The translations under genes and the position numbers were made by a program. 64,000 bases of DNA from Ferruginibacter sp. (GTDB lineage: Bacteria > Bacteroidota > Bacteroidia > Chitinophagales > Chitinophagaceae): contig JAOQAK010000054.1 in assembly GCA_025963635.1 (NCBI GenBank), positions 1 to 64,000 of the forward strand. The letters are read 5' to 3'. Below the pieces are notes generated by a model. It saw only the letters and a program-made list of their open reading frames with translations, had not been told where the DNA came from and made no database searches. This document shows positions 37,899 to 48,493 of this stretch, one piece after another. The first letter of the stretch is position 1. Each line of letters begins with the position of its first letter.

Positions 37899-40754
37899 CT
37901 AAAATTTTGCTTTAACTCCTACTGTAACGGTCTTCATTAAAGGATATCCCATTGAAAGTCTTTCTGGTTCCAATCCTTCAATTTTAGTACTTACCAGGTT
38001 ATTGCCGCTAACAAAAATTCTCAGCGCATCAATCTTCTTTAAGCTGCCTTTTGAAGGAAGTGTATATCCTATTTCAACACTGCGTATTTTGAAGAAGTTG
38101 CCGTTGCGAAGCCAAAAATCAGCCTGTTGGTTATTGTTATTGTTTACCAGTGTAGACAATCTTGGTGAGGTAGCAGTTGTTGCGGTTTCCGATGTCCAGG
38201 GATTGGTTGAGAAAACGGTAATGTTATTATTGTTTGCCAATGGATGTGTATAATCAAACGCATCATCCAACAAGCTTACCGTTCTGTTCATTACCCCCTG
38301 GAGGAATGCATCAAAATCAAAACCGCCATATTTAAAGCCTAAGTTAAAGCCTACAGTAATTTCAGGAAGTTTAGCAAACTTCATCGGTACCTTATCATAA
38401 TTGTTGATGATACCATCCCCATTTTGATCGATATATTTCAAATCGCCGGGACGCACCTGGCCATAACTTGATTTTACAACTCCCGATACTAAATTACCAC
38501 TGGCATCAAAATCTGCGACCTGGTAAAATCCTGCAGTTTCCAATCCTCTCATCTGGCCAATTTTGTATCCCTGCTGGTACAGGTAATTATAAGGCTGGGC
38601 GTCTTCTGCTCTTTGCGTTATTTTGTTACGAACATAAGACAGAGAAGCTCCGCCATAATATTCGAAATTGGTTTTTATTTTCTCACGATATTGAAGCGCA
38701 ATTTCAAAGCCTTTGTTTACAGCTTCCCCGGTGTTGGTGCTTTGCAAATCAAATCCCGTGTAACTTGGTATACCAACCGGCACTTCCAAAATGCCTGTAC
38801 GTTTTTCAGTAAATACATCAATCGTTGCATTTAATTTTTCAAAAAGGTTTAATTCAACACCTATATTGGCTGTTTGCTTTGCTTCCCAGGTAAAATTGCT
38901 GTTAGGGTATGCACCTTCTGAACGTCCGCCATAGGTTACATCAGTTGTTCCTAATATTACGTTTCCGCTAGATATACCCCATCTTTCATATAAGAAACGG
39001 AAGTCTTCGTTCGTACTGGCTGTTGTACCGTAAGATGCTCTTAGTTTTAAGAAGTTGATCACTTTATTGTCTTTCAAAAAAGCCTCATTACTGGCTATCC
39101 ATCCTAAACCAACCGCAGGGAATAATCCGTAACGATGACCGGATTGGAAGTCGCCTGAACCTGCATACGAGAAAGACAAGTCAGCAACATACGTTTTACT
39201 GTAATCGTACGTAACAGCTCCGCGAACTCCCTGTTCAACCACTGCATAAGTCTGACCGTCATGCGAGTAATTTGAACGGTTTCCCTGCACTACCCCGGTA
39301 AAAGTATTTTTGCCAAAAGTTCTGTCATAATTAAATCCAACCTGGAAAGAGTTCCTGTTCCAGTGTGCATTGCCACCATCATTGATACTTTGGCTTACCG
39401 CTCCTGATACTTTATACACCGTATTACCGGAAGCATCCATAACAGGGTTATCATACGCGTCTTTTGTAATTTCAAAAGCAGGCACTGCAAATCGTTTTTC
39501 ATACACGCCTGTATACACGTTGCTGAAAGAAATACCACCGTTAAAAGATAATCCTTTCACGAAAGCATCCAGTTTTTCATCAAAGCTTAAGTTGGTTTGC
39601 AAATTTCTTGTGTGTGAATTATAGACACCGTTTTGCCTGAGTAATTGCACCGGATTAAAATTGTAAACAGAGTTATTACCCCATGTACCATCCAGGTTTT
39701 TTACTGCAAATGCCGCTGCCGGGATCCGCAACAAGTTGGAAAACAATGAAGCTGCGGTAAACCCTGAGGGGGTGCTACGATCTTCTGTAATTGCCGAAAC
39801 TGTGGCCTTTACAGATAAGTTTTTGTTCAATTGTAAATTGACATTCGTTCTGAGGTTAATTCTTTTGTATTTGGCATTCGTACCGAAGTCCTGGTCTATA
39901 AGATCCGCATCTTTATATGCACCTTTAAAATCTGTATAGCCGCCTAATACGAAAAATTTAGCTTTACTGTTACCTCCGCGGAATGAAATATTATAATCCT
40001 GGTTTGCAGAGTTATTGTTCAATACCTTATCATACCAGTTTACATTAGGATGAAAAGGATCGTCATTCGCTTTGTATAATTCCGGATTGTAGTACTTAAC
40101 CGGCAGCCCGTCATTCTGTAAAGCTTTATTATAGGCATTTACATAGCCATAAGCATCCAAAACTTTTGGCATTGCAATAGGCGTAAGGTTTCCATACCGG
40201 GCATTTACTTCAATCTTTGTTTTACCGGTCACTGTTCCTTCTTTTGTACGTACACTCAGTACGCCGGCCCCGCCTTCAAAACCGTAAATGGAAAGGGCTG
40301 CGGCATCTTTCAGTAAGGTTATTGATTCAATTTCAACTGGCGATAAGGCTGCCAACGCATTCATGTCTACCTGGAATCCATCCAAATAAATAGCGATTGC
40401 ATTTCCGGCAATATTCCAGCTGCTTTGACCACGCAGGTAAAGTGTCGGGTTATCGTACCCGGGCTCGCCGGAGCCTGTTGTAACCGTTAATCCGGGAATA
40501 CGCCCCTGCAAGGTGTTCAGTAAATTGCCGGAATTTGTTCTTGCCAGTTCTTCCCCTGTGATCGTAAAAACTGCCCCTGTATTTCTCCAGCTTTGCTCAG
40601 TTCTAACACCATGGTCAACAAGATTAGTTATAGGATTTTTGGTCAGTCCTGGTAGGGAGTCTGACGGATTGGCAATCTTCGTTTGTGCCTGGGTTGCAGA
40701 GAACCCGGAAAACAAGGCCAGCCAAACGAAAAGTTTTATATTTTTATATTTCAT
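37899..40754 (-). CDS. SusC-family TonB-dependent transporter lacking the N-terminal extension (second pair)
   Basis: About 951 residues from the ATG at 40754 (MKYKNIKLFVWLALFSGFSATQAQ); the upstream in-frame ATG at 40823 adds 23 charged residues and lies inside the preceding gene. The plug domain (about 55-165) has TITGEELARTNSGNLLNTLQGRIPGL, LYLRGQSSWN and LLKDAAALSIYGFEGGAGVLSV. A long barrel follows and ends in TVTVGVKAKF. The carboxypeptidase-like domain normally between signal peptide and plug is absent, making it about 150 residues shorter than the first SusC. It imports oligosaccharide with its SusD. The pair follows the first SusC/D pair directly. Confidence 0.93.
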   Translation of the reverse strand: MKYKNIKLFVWLALFSGFSATQAQTKIANPSDSLPGLTKNPITNLVDHGVRTEQSWRNTGAVFTITGEELARTNSGNLLNTLQGRIPGLTVTTGSGEPGYDNPTLYLRGQSSWNIAGNAIAIYLDGFQVDMNALAALSPVEIESITLLKDAAALSIYGFEGGAGVLSVRTKEGTVTGKTKIEVNARYGNLTPIAMPKVLDAYGYVNAYNKALQNDGLPVKYYNPELYKANDDPFHPNVNWYDKVLNNNSANQDYNISFRGGNSKAKFFVLGGYTDFKGAYKDADLIDQDFGTNAKYKRINLRTNVNLQLNKNLSVKATVSAITEDRSTPSGFTAASLFSNLLRIPAAAFAVKNLDGTWGNNSVYNFNPVQLLRQNGVYNSHTRNLQTNLSFDEKLDAFVKGLSFNGGISFSNVYTGVYEKRFAVPAFEITKDAYDNPVMDASGNTVYKVSGAVSQSINDGGNAHWNRNSFQVGFNYDRTFGKNTFTGVVQGNRSNYSHDGQTYAVVEQGVRGAVTYDYSKTYVADLSFSYAGSGDFQSGHRYGLFPAVGLGWIASNEAFLKDNKVINFLKLRASYGTTASTNEDFRFLYERWGISSGNVILGTTDVTYGGRSEGAYPNSNFTWEAKQTANIGVELNLFEKLNATIDVFTEKRTGILEVPVGIPSYTGFDLQSTNTGEAVNKGFEIALQYREKIKTNFEYYGGASLSYVRNKITQRAEDAQPYNYLYQQGYKIGQMRGLETAGFYQVADFDASGNLVSGVVKSSYGQVRPGDLKYIDQNGDGIINNYDKVPMKFAKLPEITVGFNLGFKYGGFDFDAFLQGVMNRTVSLLDDAFDYTHPLANNNNITVFSTNPWTSETATTATSPRLSTLVNNNNNQQADFWLRNGNFFKIRSVEIGYTLPSKGSLKKIDALRIFVSGNNLVSTKIEGLEPERLSMGYPLMKTVTVGVKAKF

Positions 40755-40785
40755 GTTATTTTCAAGTTTTATGTAATCAACTTTA

Positions 40786-42714
40786 TTACCATCCCGGGTT
40801 TTGACCATCCCAATTTTTTCCACCCAAATACCCCATACTTATTTCTGTGTATGGAAACGGCACATAGTAATATTTTATTGGAAATACCCTGGCACCATAA
40901 GAAACAAGGCTCCAGTTTAAAAAAGGATTGGTTGGTTTAGGAGTAACTCCGTTGGTTGCTGCGGTAACCGCAAATCCATGAAGTGTTTGGTTTAAAATAA
41001 TATGTGCAGTTACCCAACGATGTAAATCATTGTACCGGTGATCTTCAAAAGCCAATTCTATTGAACGTTCGTTTTGAATGGCGGTTCTAAAAGCAGCCTG
41101 GTCGGGCAACATTGATGCGTCTTTAACCGGCATCCCTGCTCTTTGTCTTACAAGGTTCATATAATTAAATGCATCACTTGAAGGACCCCCATATTCGTTC
41201 AATGCCTCAGCATAACTTAAATAGAATTCAGCTAAACGGAACACAGGCCATGCGAAGTGATTGTCATTGTTATTATCAACACGTGCTACAAATTTTGAGC
41301 ATTCAATAGCGCTGCCAAATCCATCTGCAGCATTAGAATCATCAATAAGGCTTCCCTTTGCGTAAGCACCATCTGTTGACGCTTTGTAATAAGCCAAAAA
41401 CGTTTTTCCACTATTGTACCATTGGCCTCCCCAGGCAAGTGACTGATAGGCACGGGGGTCTAAATTGAGTCCTTCGAAATACGCCTTAAAGTCGGTTCCG
41501 GTTGAAGCAGGAATCCATTTAGTACCATCCCTTTTTTCATAATTCTGTAAAAACTCAACAGGCACATCATTTTTAGCTCCCCATCCCATCATGCGTACTT
41601 TAGAGAAATTGTATCTTCCCCAGTCTGCCCAATTACTAAAAGCATTTGGATCGTTTTGAGTAAAAGTATTTACCAGGATCATTTCAGGATTGCCATAAGC
41701 TCCGGTAGTACCGGCAACATTATTACATACCGCTTCATAATCTCCAAGACCTGCATAATTATCTGTTTTTACAGTGGTGGCTGGCTTTCCGGTATTGTAT
41801 AAAGAAACACCGGCAGTAGCAGCAGCATCGATTACAGCTTTAGCAGCATCTGCAGCTCTTTTCCAACGTTCTTTGCTGTAAGCAGTATAACATAATACAG
41901 AATCTTTGGCCGTACCAAAACGGGCACCGGTTAAAGTAGCAGTCATTTCGGCTGGTGTATTATACAATGGGCTGGCTGCATACAGTAAAATCCTTGCTTT
42001 TAGCGCTAATGCAGCAATAATGGTTACTTTACCATAATCAGTTGTAGACCTGGTAGCAGGCAACAAACTTGCAGCCTGGTCGCACCAGCTAACGATTGAA
42101 TCTACAACGGACTGAACAGATGAGCGCGGAATGGAAATCTGTCCATCACCATCCAATACTTCAGAAACAACCGGGATACCTCCGTACAAACGAAATGCAC
42201 TGTAATGTGACATTGCACGGCAAAAAAGTGCCTGTGCTTTTACATCAGTTTTCCACTCGGGGGATGCATCAGCTACCTGGTCTATATTTTTCATCACCAG
42301 GTTCGCCTTTCTGATTGCTTTATACCAGCCGGTAAAGGCAATATTAGCTGTACCACGGGCAGTGATAGGTCCCCTGTCGATACTATAGGTAGGAGCCATG
42401 CCGCCGGCAATGTAATATTGATAGTTTAAATTAGCAGCAACCCAGGCTGCACCCGGAAGTAACAGGTGCACATTGTCTGTAAGCACATCTTCACGGCTAT
42501 CGGCAGAATTGGTCATTACAAAACCTGTTGGAATACACCAGCCATACATGTCAGCTACTGCATACTGGGCCTGTTTTTGTGTATGGAAGATGGTATCTAC
42601 TGTTACAGCTCCTCCTTTGGGCTTTTCCAGGAAATCTTTTTTACAGCCTGTCATCATTCCCGCCGAAATAATTCCGGCTATTAGCAGGAGAGGAATGTAT
42701 ATTCTTTTTTTCAT
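40786..42714 (-). CDS. SusD-family glycan-binding lipoprotein (first pair)
   Basis: About 642 residues. I place the start at 42714 (MKKRIYIPLLLIAGIISAGMMTGCKKDFLEKP, lipobox Cys at about 24), 25 bases after SusC; the longer frame to 42816 lies inside the SusC gene. SusD blocks are CRAMSHYSAFRLYGGIPVV, FRLAEFYLSYAEALNEYGG, and FRTAIQNERSIELAFEDHRYNDLHRW, with an FPYTEISMG end. It is longer than the second SusD (about 560), with extra loops in the middle (about 250-430). Surface lid of the SusC encoded before it. Confidence 0.95.
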   Translation of the reverse strand: MKKRIYIPLLLIAGIISAGMMTGCKKDFLEKPKGGAVTVDTIFHTQKQAQYAVADMYGWCIPTGFVMTNSADSREDVLTDNVHLLLPGAAWVAANLNYQYYIAGGMAPTYSIDRGPITARGTANIAFTGWYKAIRKANLVMKNIDQVADASPEWKTDVKAQALFCRAMSHYSAFRLYGGIPVVSEVLDGDGQISIPRSSVQSVVDSIVSWCDQAASLLPATRSTTDYGKVTIIAALALKARILLYAASPLYNTPAEMTATLTGARFGTAKDSVLCYTAYSKERWKRAADAAKAVIDAAATAGVSLYNTGKPATTVKTDNYAGLGDYEAVCNNVAGTTGAYGNPEMILVNTFTQNDPNAFSNWADWGRYNFSKVRMMGWGAKNDVPVEFLQNYEKRDGTKWIPASTGTDFKAYFEGLNLDPRAYQSLAWGGQWYNSGKTFLAYYKASTDGAYAKGSLIDDSNAADGFGSAIECSKFVARVDNNNDNHFAWPVFRLAEFYLSYAEALNEYGGPSSDAFNYMNLVRQRAGMPVKDASMLPDQAAFRTAIQNERSIELAFEDHRYNDLHRWVTAHIILNQTLHGFAVTAATNGVTPKPTNPFLNWSLVSYGARVFPIKYYYVPFPYTEISMGYLGGKNWDGQNPGW

Positions 42715-42739
42715 TTTTTCTTTTTTCTGATTTAACAAT

Positions 42740-45700
42740 TTAAAAACCGACATTGATACCTGCGTTATAGGTACGGGTAAGCGGGTAGCCCATATAACCC
42801 ATATTTTCAGGATCACCCCAAATAGGGTTCTTACTCCATGTATATAAGTTAAATCCGTTCATATACACACGAACTGAACCAAGCCCGGCCGCTTTCAGAA
42901 TTCCACGTTGGAATGTATAGCCAACTTCCAGGTTTTTCAACCGCAGGTAAGAAGTATTCAAATGGAAATAGGTATTCATATAGGTCTGACGGTTATAGGC
43001 TGCAATAGGGAAACTGATTGATTCTCCCGCAGTATAACGATCTGGTGTAAACCGACTCCAATCCACATCATACAAAGCTTCTGTTGTACCATTAAAATGC
43101 AGGTTTGTTGCAGGCATTGGATCTGCTGCTACACCTGCTGCACCCTGAAGTAACAGTGACATATCAAATCCTTTATAACTAAATCCGAATGACATACCGT
43201 AAGTAACCCTGGGAATGGATGTATACCCGGATCTTACATAATCTTTATCATCAATAGCACCATCATAATTCACATCGGTCATTTTAATATCACCAGGTTG
43301 CAAAGGCACATTTCCAACAGAAAGATCTTTTTGATACACGGCATTTCCCTGGATATTTTTATAAGGATTGCCACCGTTATCTTTTGCCAAAACAGGCTGT
43401 GACAGTATAGGGTTATTATCTTTATCAACTGCATATAAATCAGCCCATGAATTATATAAACCATTTGCCTGTAGGTATTTCCCCTCATTAATCGATTTAC
43501 CTGTTTGCGCCTGGTATTCAAGCCCTGCAACAATTGCTTCATCACGGAAAACAACTTCATTTTGGTTATTGGAAATATTGCCTTTTATCCAGAAATTAAA
43601 GTCCTTGTTTAGTTTATCACGGTAAGTGATCTCCAATTCGTTGCCCCAGTTTTTCACTTCTCCAAGATTGTAAAAAGGTAAAGTTGCAGCAACAATTCCC
43701 GGAACTGTTCCCCTGCCTGAAAGGATATCTTTTCTGTGCTCATTATAGTGGTCAAAAGTTGCACTGATCTTATCCTTAAAGAATTTCGCCTCAAAACCAA
43801 TATTTTCTTTTTTTGAAGTTTCCCAGGTTACAACAGGGTTTCCAAGTGTACTTTCCCAGGCTGCGGGTACCCTGGTACGATTAGAGCCGTTCAAACCAAA
43901 ATAATACCCTTGCATTACAGTAGTGGGATTGGTTTGGGCATAAGCCCATACATCCGGCAAGTACAAATAACGGCTACCCTGTACTACATCATTACCTACC
44001 GTACCAATAGATCCCCTGAATTTTAAGAAACTAACATAATCATTTTTAGGCCAGAAAGACTCTTTGCTTGCTACCCAACCCAGTGAATATGCCGGGAAGA
44101 AGCCAAATCTTAATCCCGGAGGAAAGTTTTCAGAACCATTGTACCCCATATTAAATTCAGCAAGATATTTACCCTTATAACCATACGTAACCCTGCCAAC
44201 AACACTTTCATAAGCATGCGGAAGGCTATATGCTAAATTTGGATCGAATTTTTTATTCAAATTGGCCATTGCCAAAGCTGTAATTGTATGATCGCCAATA
44301 GTGCGGTTATAGTTCAATGCAAACTCTGTATACACTGTACGCCATTTGCCCCGGTACCAGTTAGCCCATCTTTGTGATGGAGCTTCATTATTCATTTGTA
44401 CCCAAATCGGATCTAGTTTATCTCCATTAGGATTTGGGCGTACATCCCACATTACAGGAAATGACTGCCCGCCCGATGTGCTGGAAAAATAGCTATCGTA
44501 TGACCCTCTCAGACTTGCAGAAAGGCCTTTGGTAAGGAAATCTAATTTATGCGTTAAGCGGATAGCAGAATTAAGCGTACTGTTATTGTTAATGTTGTAC
44601 TGGTTACGCATTGCCAGGCTGTACAATGGGTTAAATTGTTCCGGATTCTGATTCCAGATAAATGTAAACCTGTCATTAACATAACCCGGAGAACCCATAG
44701 GATTGGTCCACCTAAGATTCTTCTCATAGTTATAACCATCGTTGTTCATCCCTGAAACCTGGACAAACTGTGTTCCTATATCTACAGAAATTTTAAAGTC
44801 ATCATTCACATCAAAATCAAAATTGCCTCTCAGGTTATATCTATCTTTTCTATAATCCATTTCTTTAGAGAAAGGCATATAATCAGTGTTAAACAAACCG
44901 CCCTGCGTTAAATAACCTGCAGAAAGGAAATATTTCATGCTTTTGACACCACCGCTAATGTTAACATTCGCCTGCGTTTGCGGTGCGGATTTTTTGTAAA
45001 TCTGCGCCTGCCAATCCTGGTCAGGATGAAAATACGGATCATACCATGGATTCAATGAACCGTCTGGCATTTTGGGTGTATGCGCATTTTGAAAATACTT
45101 TAAATCATCATTGCTGAATTGCGGTGTGTAACCAGCAACCGTTGGTGTATTTCCACTTCTTTTTGCAATGAAATTGCTATAGCCATTAGCCTGGTTTGTT
45201 ACATCTGCATCATTGGCATGTTGTTGCCAATAAGTTTCCAATACCTGCTCATTACGCAATGTGGCATACTGGTAAGAGTTAACATAATTTGGCTGTCTTA
45301 GAAACTGGTTAGCTGCCGTTTGAACAGTGGCGCTAACTTTCGGAGTTCCTTCCTTACCTCGTTTGGTATTGATAAGGATAACACCGTTTGCACCACGCAC
45401 CCCAAATACTGCCGTGGCGGAAGCATCTTTAAGAATACTGATGTTTTCAATTTCGTTTGGATCGATATCGTTGTAAGAATCCCTGACAATTCCATCCACC
45501 ATAACCAACGGGGCTGTACCGCCTGCGTACGTACCAACACCTCTTATATATAATGCTGATGCATCATCACCGGGTTTACCAGAACTTTGAACTGATATTA
45601 AACCAGGTAACCGACCGGCAAGGCCGTTGCTGATATTCGCTACCGGGGACTGTACAATTTCTTTTGCAGATATTGTACTGATGGCTGCGGTTACAGAAGC

Positions 45701-46063
45701 CTTTTTTTGCTGGCCGTAAGCCACCACTACAACATCAGATAAGTCAACCGCATCACTTTGAAGGGTAATATTGAAAAAAGTTTTTGTACCAATTGCTATA
45801 TTCTGTGCGGCATAGCCTACACTTGTAATGGTCAAACTTTTATATGAAGGATCAATTGAAAAGGAAAAAACACCTTGCGTGTTAGTTGCTGTAGAAAAAT
45901 TTGCATTTGTTTTGGTTGCCGTTATGGTGGCTCCGGTAATCGGAAGACCTTTTTCGTCTATTACTGTACCGTTAATTTTTCTTGTTTGTGCTGTACTTTC
46001 CTGTTGTACCACAATTGCGAAGAAAAAAAGTAAAAGCTGCCACAGAAATTGTTTTTTGCTCAT
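42740..46063 (-). CDS. SusC-family TonB-dependent outer-membrane transporter (first pair)
   Basis: A 1,107-residue protein with signal peptide (ending QQESTAQ). The order is a carboxypeptidase-like domain (about 28-105; INGTVIDEKGLPITGATITAT), a SusC signature with VVVVAYGQQKKASVTAAIS, a plug domain (about 115-230; NISNGLAGRLPGLISVQ, ILKDASATAVFGVRGANGVILI), and a 22-strand barrel ending RTYNAGINVGF. It takes up oligosaccharide across the outer membrane using TonB energy, with the SusD encoded 25 bases downstream. It is the first gene of the operon, after 1.4 kb without a clear gene. The regulator of this operon is not next to it. Confidence 0.96.
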   Translation of the reverse strand: MSKKQFLWQLLLFFFAIVVQQESTAQTRKINGTVIDEKGLPITGATITATKTNANFSTATNTQGVFSFSIDPSYKSLTITSVGYAAQNIAIGTKTFFNITLQSDAVDLSDVVVVAYGQQKKASVTAAISTISAKEIVQSPVANISNGLAGRLPGLISVQSSGKPGDDASALYIRGVGTYAGGTAPLVMVDGIVRDSYNDIDPNEIENISILKDASATAVFGVRGANGVILINTKRGKEGTPKVSATVQTAANQFLRQPNYVNSYQYATLRNEQVLETYWQQHANDADVTNQANGYSNFIAKRSGNTPTVAGYTPQFSNDDLKYFQNAHTPKMPDGSLNPWYDPYFHPDQDWQAQIYKKSAPQTQANVNISGGVKSMKYFLSAGYLTQGGLFNTDYMPFSKEMDYRKDRYNLRGNFDFDVNDDFKISVDIGTQFVQVSGMNNDGYNYEKNLRWTNPMGSPGYVNDRFTFIWNQNPEQFNPLYSLAMRNQYNINNNSTLNSAIRLTHKLDFLTKGLSASLRGSYDSYFSSTSGGQSFPVMWDVRPNPNGDKLDPIWVQMNNEAPSQRWANWYRGKWRTVYTEFALNYNRTIGDHTITALAMANLNKKFDPNLAYSLPHAYESVVGRVTYGYKGKYLAEFNMGYNGSENFPPGLRFGFFPAYSLGWVASKESFWPKNDYVSFLKFRGSIGTVGNDVVQGSRYLYLPDVWAYAQTNPTTVMQGYYFGLNGSNRTRVPAAWESTLGNPVVTWETSKKENIGFEAKFFKDKISATFDHYNEHRKDILSGRGTVPGIVAATLPFYNLGEVKNWGNELEITYRDKLNKDFNFWIKGNISNNQNEVVFRDEAIVAGLEYQAQTGKSINEGKYLQANGLYNSWADLYAVDKDNNPILSQPVLAKDNGGNPYKNIQGNAVYQKDLSVGNVPLQPGDIKMTDVNYDGAIDDKDYVRSGYTSIPRVTYGMSFGFSYKGFDMSLLLQGAAGVAADPMPATNLHFNGTTEALYDVDWSRFTPDRYTAGESISFPIAAYNRQTYMNTYFHLNTSYLRLKNLEVGYTFQRGILKAAGLGSVRVYMNGFNLYTWSKNPIWGDPENMGYMGYPLTRTYNAGINVGF

Positions 46064-47243
46064 ATTTTTCGTAGGATTTGTTAAGAAATGAAATAAAATT
46101 TTTACTGGAGAATTTTCGGTAAATCTTAATATTGAAAATTAATACGGGTACCTAAGAAGGCGGTCGGTGATATATCTCAAAAAAGATTTTGAAGTTGACA
46201 AGCATGTCATTCATATTATAGCAATTTTTATAAGAAGAATATTTGTAACCGATCTACGGGGATCAGTAAACAGCGATACAGTATTTTATACCTTTTTTTG
46301 TTGATGTTTAGCACCTGCTTTGTCTCATCCCCCCACATTGATAGTGAGCGTATTAATATAATATAACAGTTACCATCAAACGCTTAAAACTGCTCTATTT
46401 CGCACCTTCAAATACATCTAAATCTTTTAAACCTTAATACGTTTGGCATAGTCGCATATAAATATTTTACACATCATCAAAAGCATTGGCACCAGCAACC
46501 CATTTGTTAATGAAATGCAAATGTGCGCTGAAATAGCAGCATCTCCACATTAAACACTACATCAAAAACACTACATCAAAAAAAAAGACAATTGAAAACC
46601 AATACGTTAGGCGAACAACCAAACGGAATAGAATACTTCGTGTCCTAGAAAAAACTTTTCATGATTATTTTACTACACGTTGGGAACAAAATTTATATGA
46701 TTAGTTATTTATGGCATATCACCTCATTCGAGGCTTTCTAATTGGCGGAAGAATCAATTCCCGCAAACCAAATGAATACTAATTATTTCATATTTATTAG
46801 CCTCTTGAAATGGTCCATTGTTTTGATGCATCTCCCGAATCTATTAGAGGATGGTTTAATATTTTTCCGACAGCAACATCCTCTTTAACTCCTGAATTTT
46901 GCAAACAAAAGAAGGGACCTAAAGTGCAGGAGCCAAAAAATAATGAGTATAATTAAAATAGATATGATTTACAAAAAGCTAACGAAGGCTGGATTGATTA
47001 TTTAAATGTACCCAGTTAGATATAAGATTAAAATACCAGGTACTTACTACTTTTTCCGATGCATGATTTCTTGCAATACTTTTTATGGGAAACAAATAAT
47101 AAAAAAACCTGGACGTCAAAAAAGCGCTTTGTAATATCCCATCCTGAATACTATCCAATGTTTTATATACAGCGATACTGCAACTTGATACCCTGGTTAG
47201 CTTGTTTGAGAGAGGGGCTCACAACTTCTCTTTAAACCTGGCC
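46064..47243. other. Long non-coding region upstream of the SusC operon
   Basis: About 1.2 kb without a believable frame on either strand. It is AT-rich and must contain the operon promoter on -. I saw a short tandem repeat of AACACTACATCAAAA at about 46555-46580, a lone GTTAGGC core at 46606-46612 within ACGTTAGGCGAA, and AATACCAGGTACTT at about 47033. None proves a function. No regulator gene is present. Confidence 0.4.
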
Positions 47244-47282
47244 AAAAAAAAAACCCCGCTATTTGAATAATAGCAGGGTTTT
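47244..47282 (-). terminator. Rho-independent terminator on -
   Basis: On - AACCCTGCTATT pairs with AATAGCGGGGTT (one G-U), with a loop of about five bases and a run of T after it. It ends transcription coming from the lipoprotein gene at 47511-48011, about 230 bases upstream. Confidence 0.75.
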
Positions 47283-47394
47283 CTGAATCATAACATTTTA
47301 TTTGCTTGGAACTTTTTTGCTTCGCGAAATTGTTCTGTTTCAAAAAAAAACTTCCATGAGACACTACGCAAAAGCGGACCGTGTTGTTATGCAC

Positions 47395-47505
47395 ATTGTC
47401 CTCTGCGGTTAATGGCACGGCCTTCAAGAGATACCTGCCTGCGTCTTCGAGTTTATTCTCTAAAAAATAAGTGGTACCAATATTACACAACGCAATTCCT
47501 TTCCA
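47395..47505 (-). pseudogene. TPR-repeat fragment
   Basis: Directly after the lipoprotein gene on -, another frame reads KAWKGIALCNIGTTYFLENK, continuing LEDAGRYLLKAVPLT. This is a single good tetratricopeptide repeat with the usual small and aromatic spacing. After it the frame loses all protein character and runs into the terminator. It is best seen as a left-over of a TPR protein, perhaps a TPR-containing regulator. It is not a functional gene on its own. Confidence 0.35.
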
Positions 47506-47510
47506 TGCTT

Positions 47511-48011
47511 TTATTTTTTCATTGCCATCGAAATCCTGAAAACTCCTTCGGTAACTTCTATTTTCTTATCATCACTGGCTCCGGTAAAAAAGAATTTTCC
47601 TTCTGCCCATTCATTATCCACTTTTGTAACTTCCATTTCCCCTGAATAACCTCCCCATAATCCTACTTCGTCATTTGTCATCAGGTCGACAGCATTATCG
47701 TGACTAAAGGTTGTTTTTTTGCCAGGCACCATATCTCTCCTGTCATAAGGAAGGCTAATACTTACTCCATTATCATCACCGACAATTCTACCGGCTGCTT
47801 CAGGGGGCATAATGGAATTGGCTGTCCAGTTTTTGTCTTTGATCTTAGCTGTCATTGTCCAGCCGCCTGCTGTTGTTGGTATTCCGCCCGGTTGCATTTG
47901 CTTTATTGCCGATTGAACTTCCTTTGCATCGCTGATTGCTTTATCCGTATTATCATTGCCACAGGAATAAAGCATGAATGTTAAAATTAATAATGGGAGA
48001 ATGTGTTTCAT
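47511..48011 (-). CDS. Small lipoprotein of unknown function
   Basis: A 166-residue lipoprotein: MKHILPLLILTFMLYSCGND gives the lipobox Cys at 17. The mature part has a helix (KAISDAKEVQSAIKQM) and then a beta-rich domain (WTMTAKIKDKNWTANSIMPPE, ending EVTEGVFRISMAMKK) resembling small Bacteroidota lipoproteins (DUF6252-like). No enzyme motif is seen. It stands alone on - and is followed by a TPR fragment and a terminator. Confidence 0.75.
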   Translation of the reverse strand: MKHILPLLILTFMLYSCGNDNTDKAISDAKEVQSAIKQMQPGGIPTTAGGWTMTAKIKDKNWTANSIMPPEAAGRIVGDDNGVSISLPYDRRDMVPGKKTTFSHDNAVDLMTNDEVGLWGGYSGEMEVTKVDNEWAEGKFFFTGASDDKKIEVTEGVFRISMAMKK

Positions 48012-48493
48012 AAATGGTGCTTTTAAATTTCAAAATGATTGAAGATATAAAGATTATCAGATATAACCGAGGCTTGTGAAACCAGGCTAAACTAAACTTA
48101 GGCTGTATTGCAATTCAATTTACTTAAGAGAACAATCTCTTTAAACCACTGTAACAAAAAAGTTGCAGATAAGGCCCGCAGAAAATGATTTCCCGGTCTC
48201 TTTTCTCATTATTGGATTATGCTCTCCGGGAAACAAATTGTGCAAAGCCCATGTTGCTGCAAGGCTTCCGAATCGCTAATTATTTCGCTTATATTTAAAA
48301 CCCGTAAGAAGATTCCGCACAAAATAAAGACTCAAAAATAAGGCACCAGGTTGCTTGTCAGAATACCTGCAGACCTGGGCGGGAGGTATTTTTATTGCAT
48401 TGCGATGCAAAGTTCCTGATCAAAAAGATTGAATAAACGATTTTACTACAGAGAGGCAAATGCGCTTAGCAGCCTCCGGGACTTTGCGTGAAC
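48012..48493. other. Intergenic region, nothing recognised
   Basis: A 482-base gap between genes on -, with no frame worth calling. It presumably holds the lipoprotein promoter and the end of the acetylesterase transcript. Confidence 0.3.

Noticed and set aside
46551-46580. Two copies of AACACTACATCAAAA in tandem, looking at first like the start of a repeat array.
   Set aside because: Only two copies, AT-rich, and no spacer-repeat structure follows; not a CRISPR array.
47033-47046. ACCAGGTAC words at about 31665, 47035 and 51293, near the ends of several - genes, as a possible shared operator.
   Set aside because: The shared part is 9 bases, the flanks differ and the positions relative to genes do not agree.
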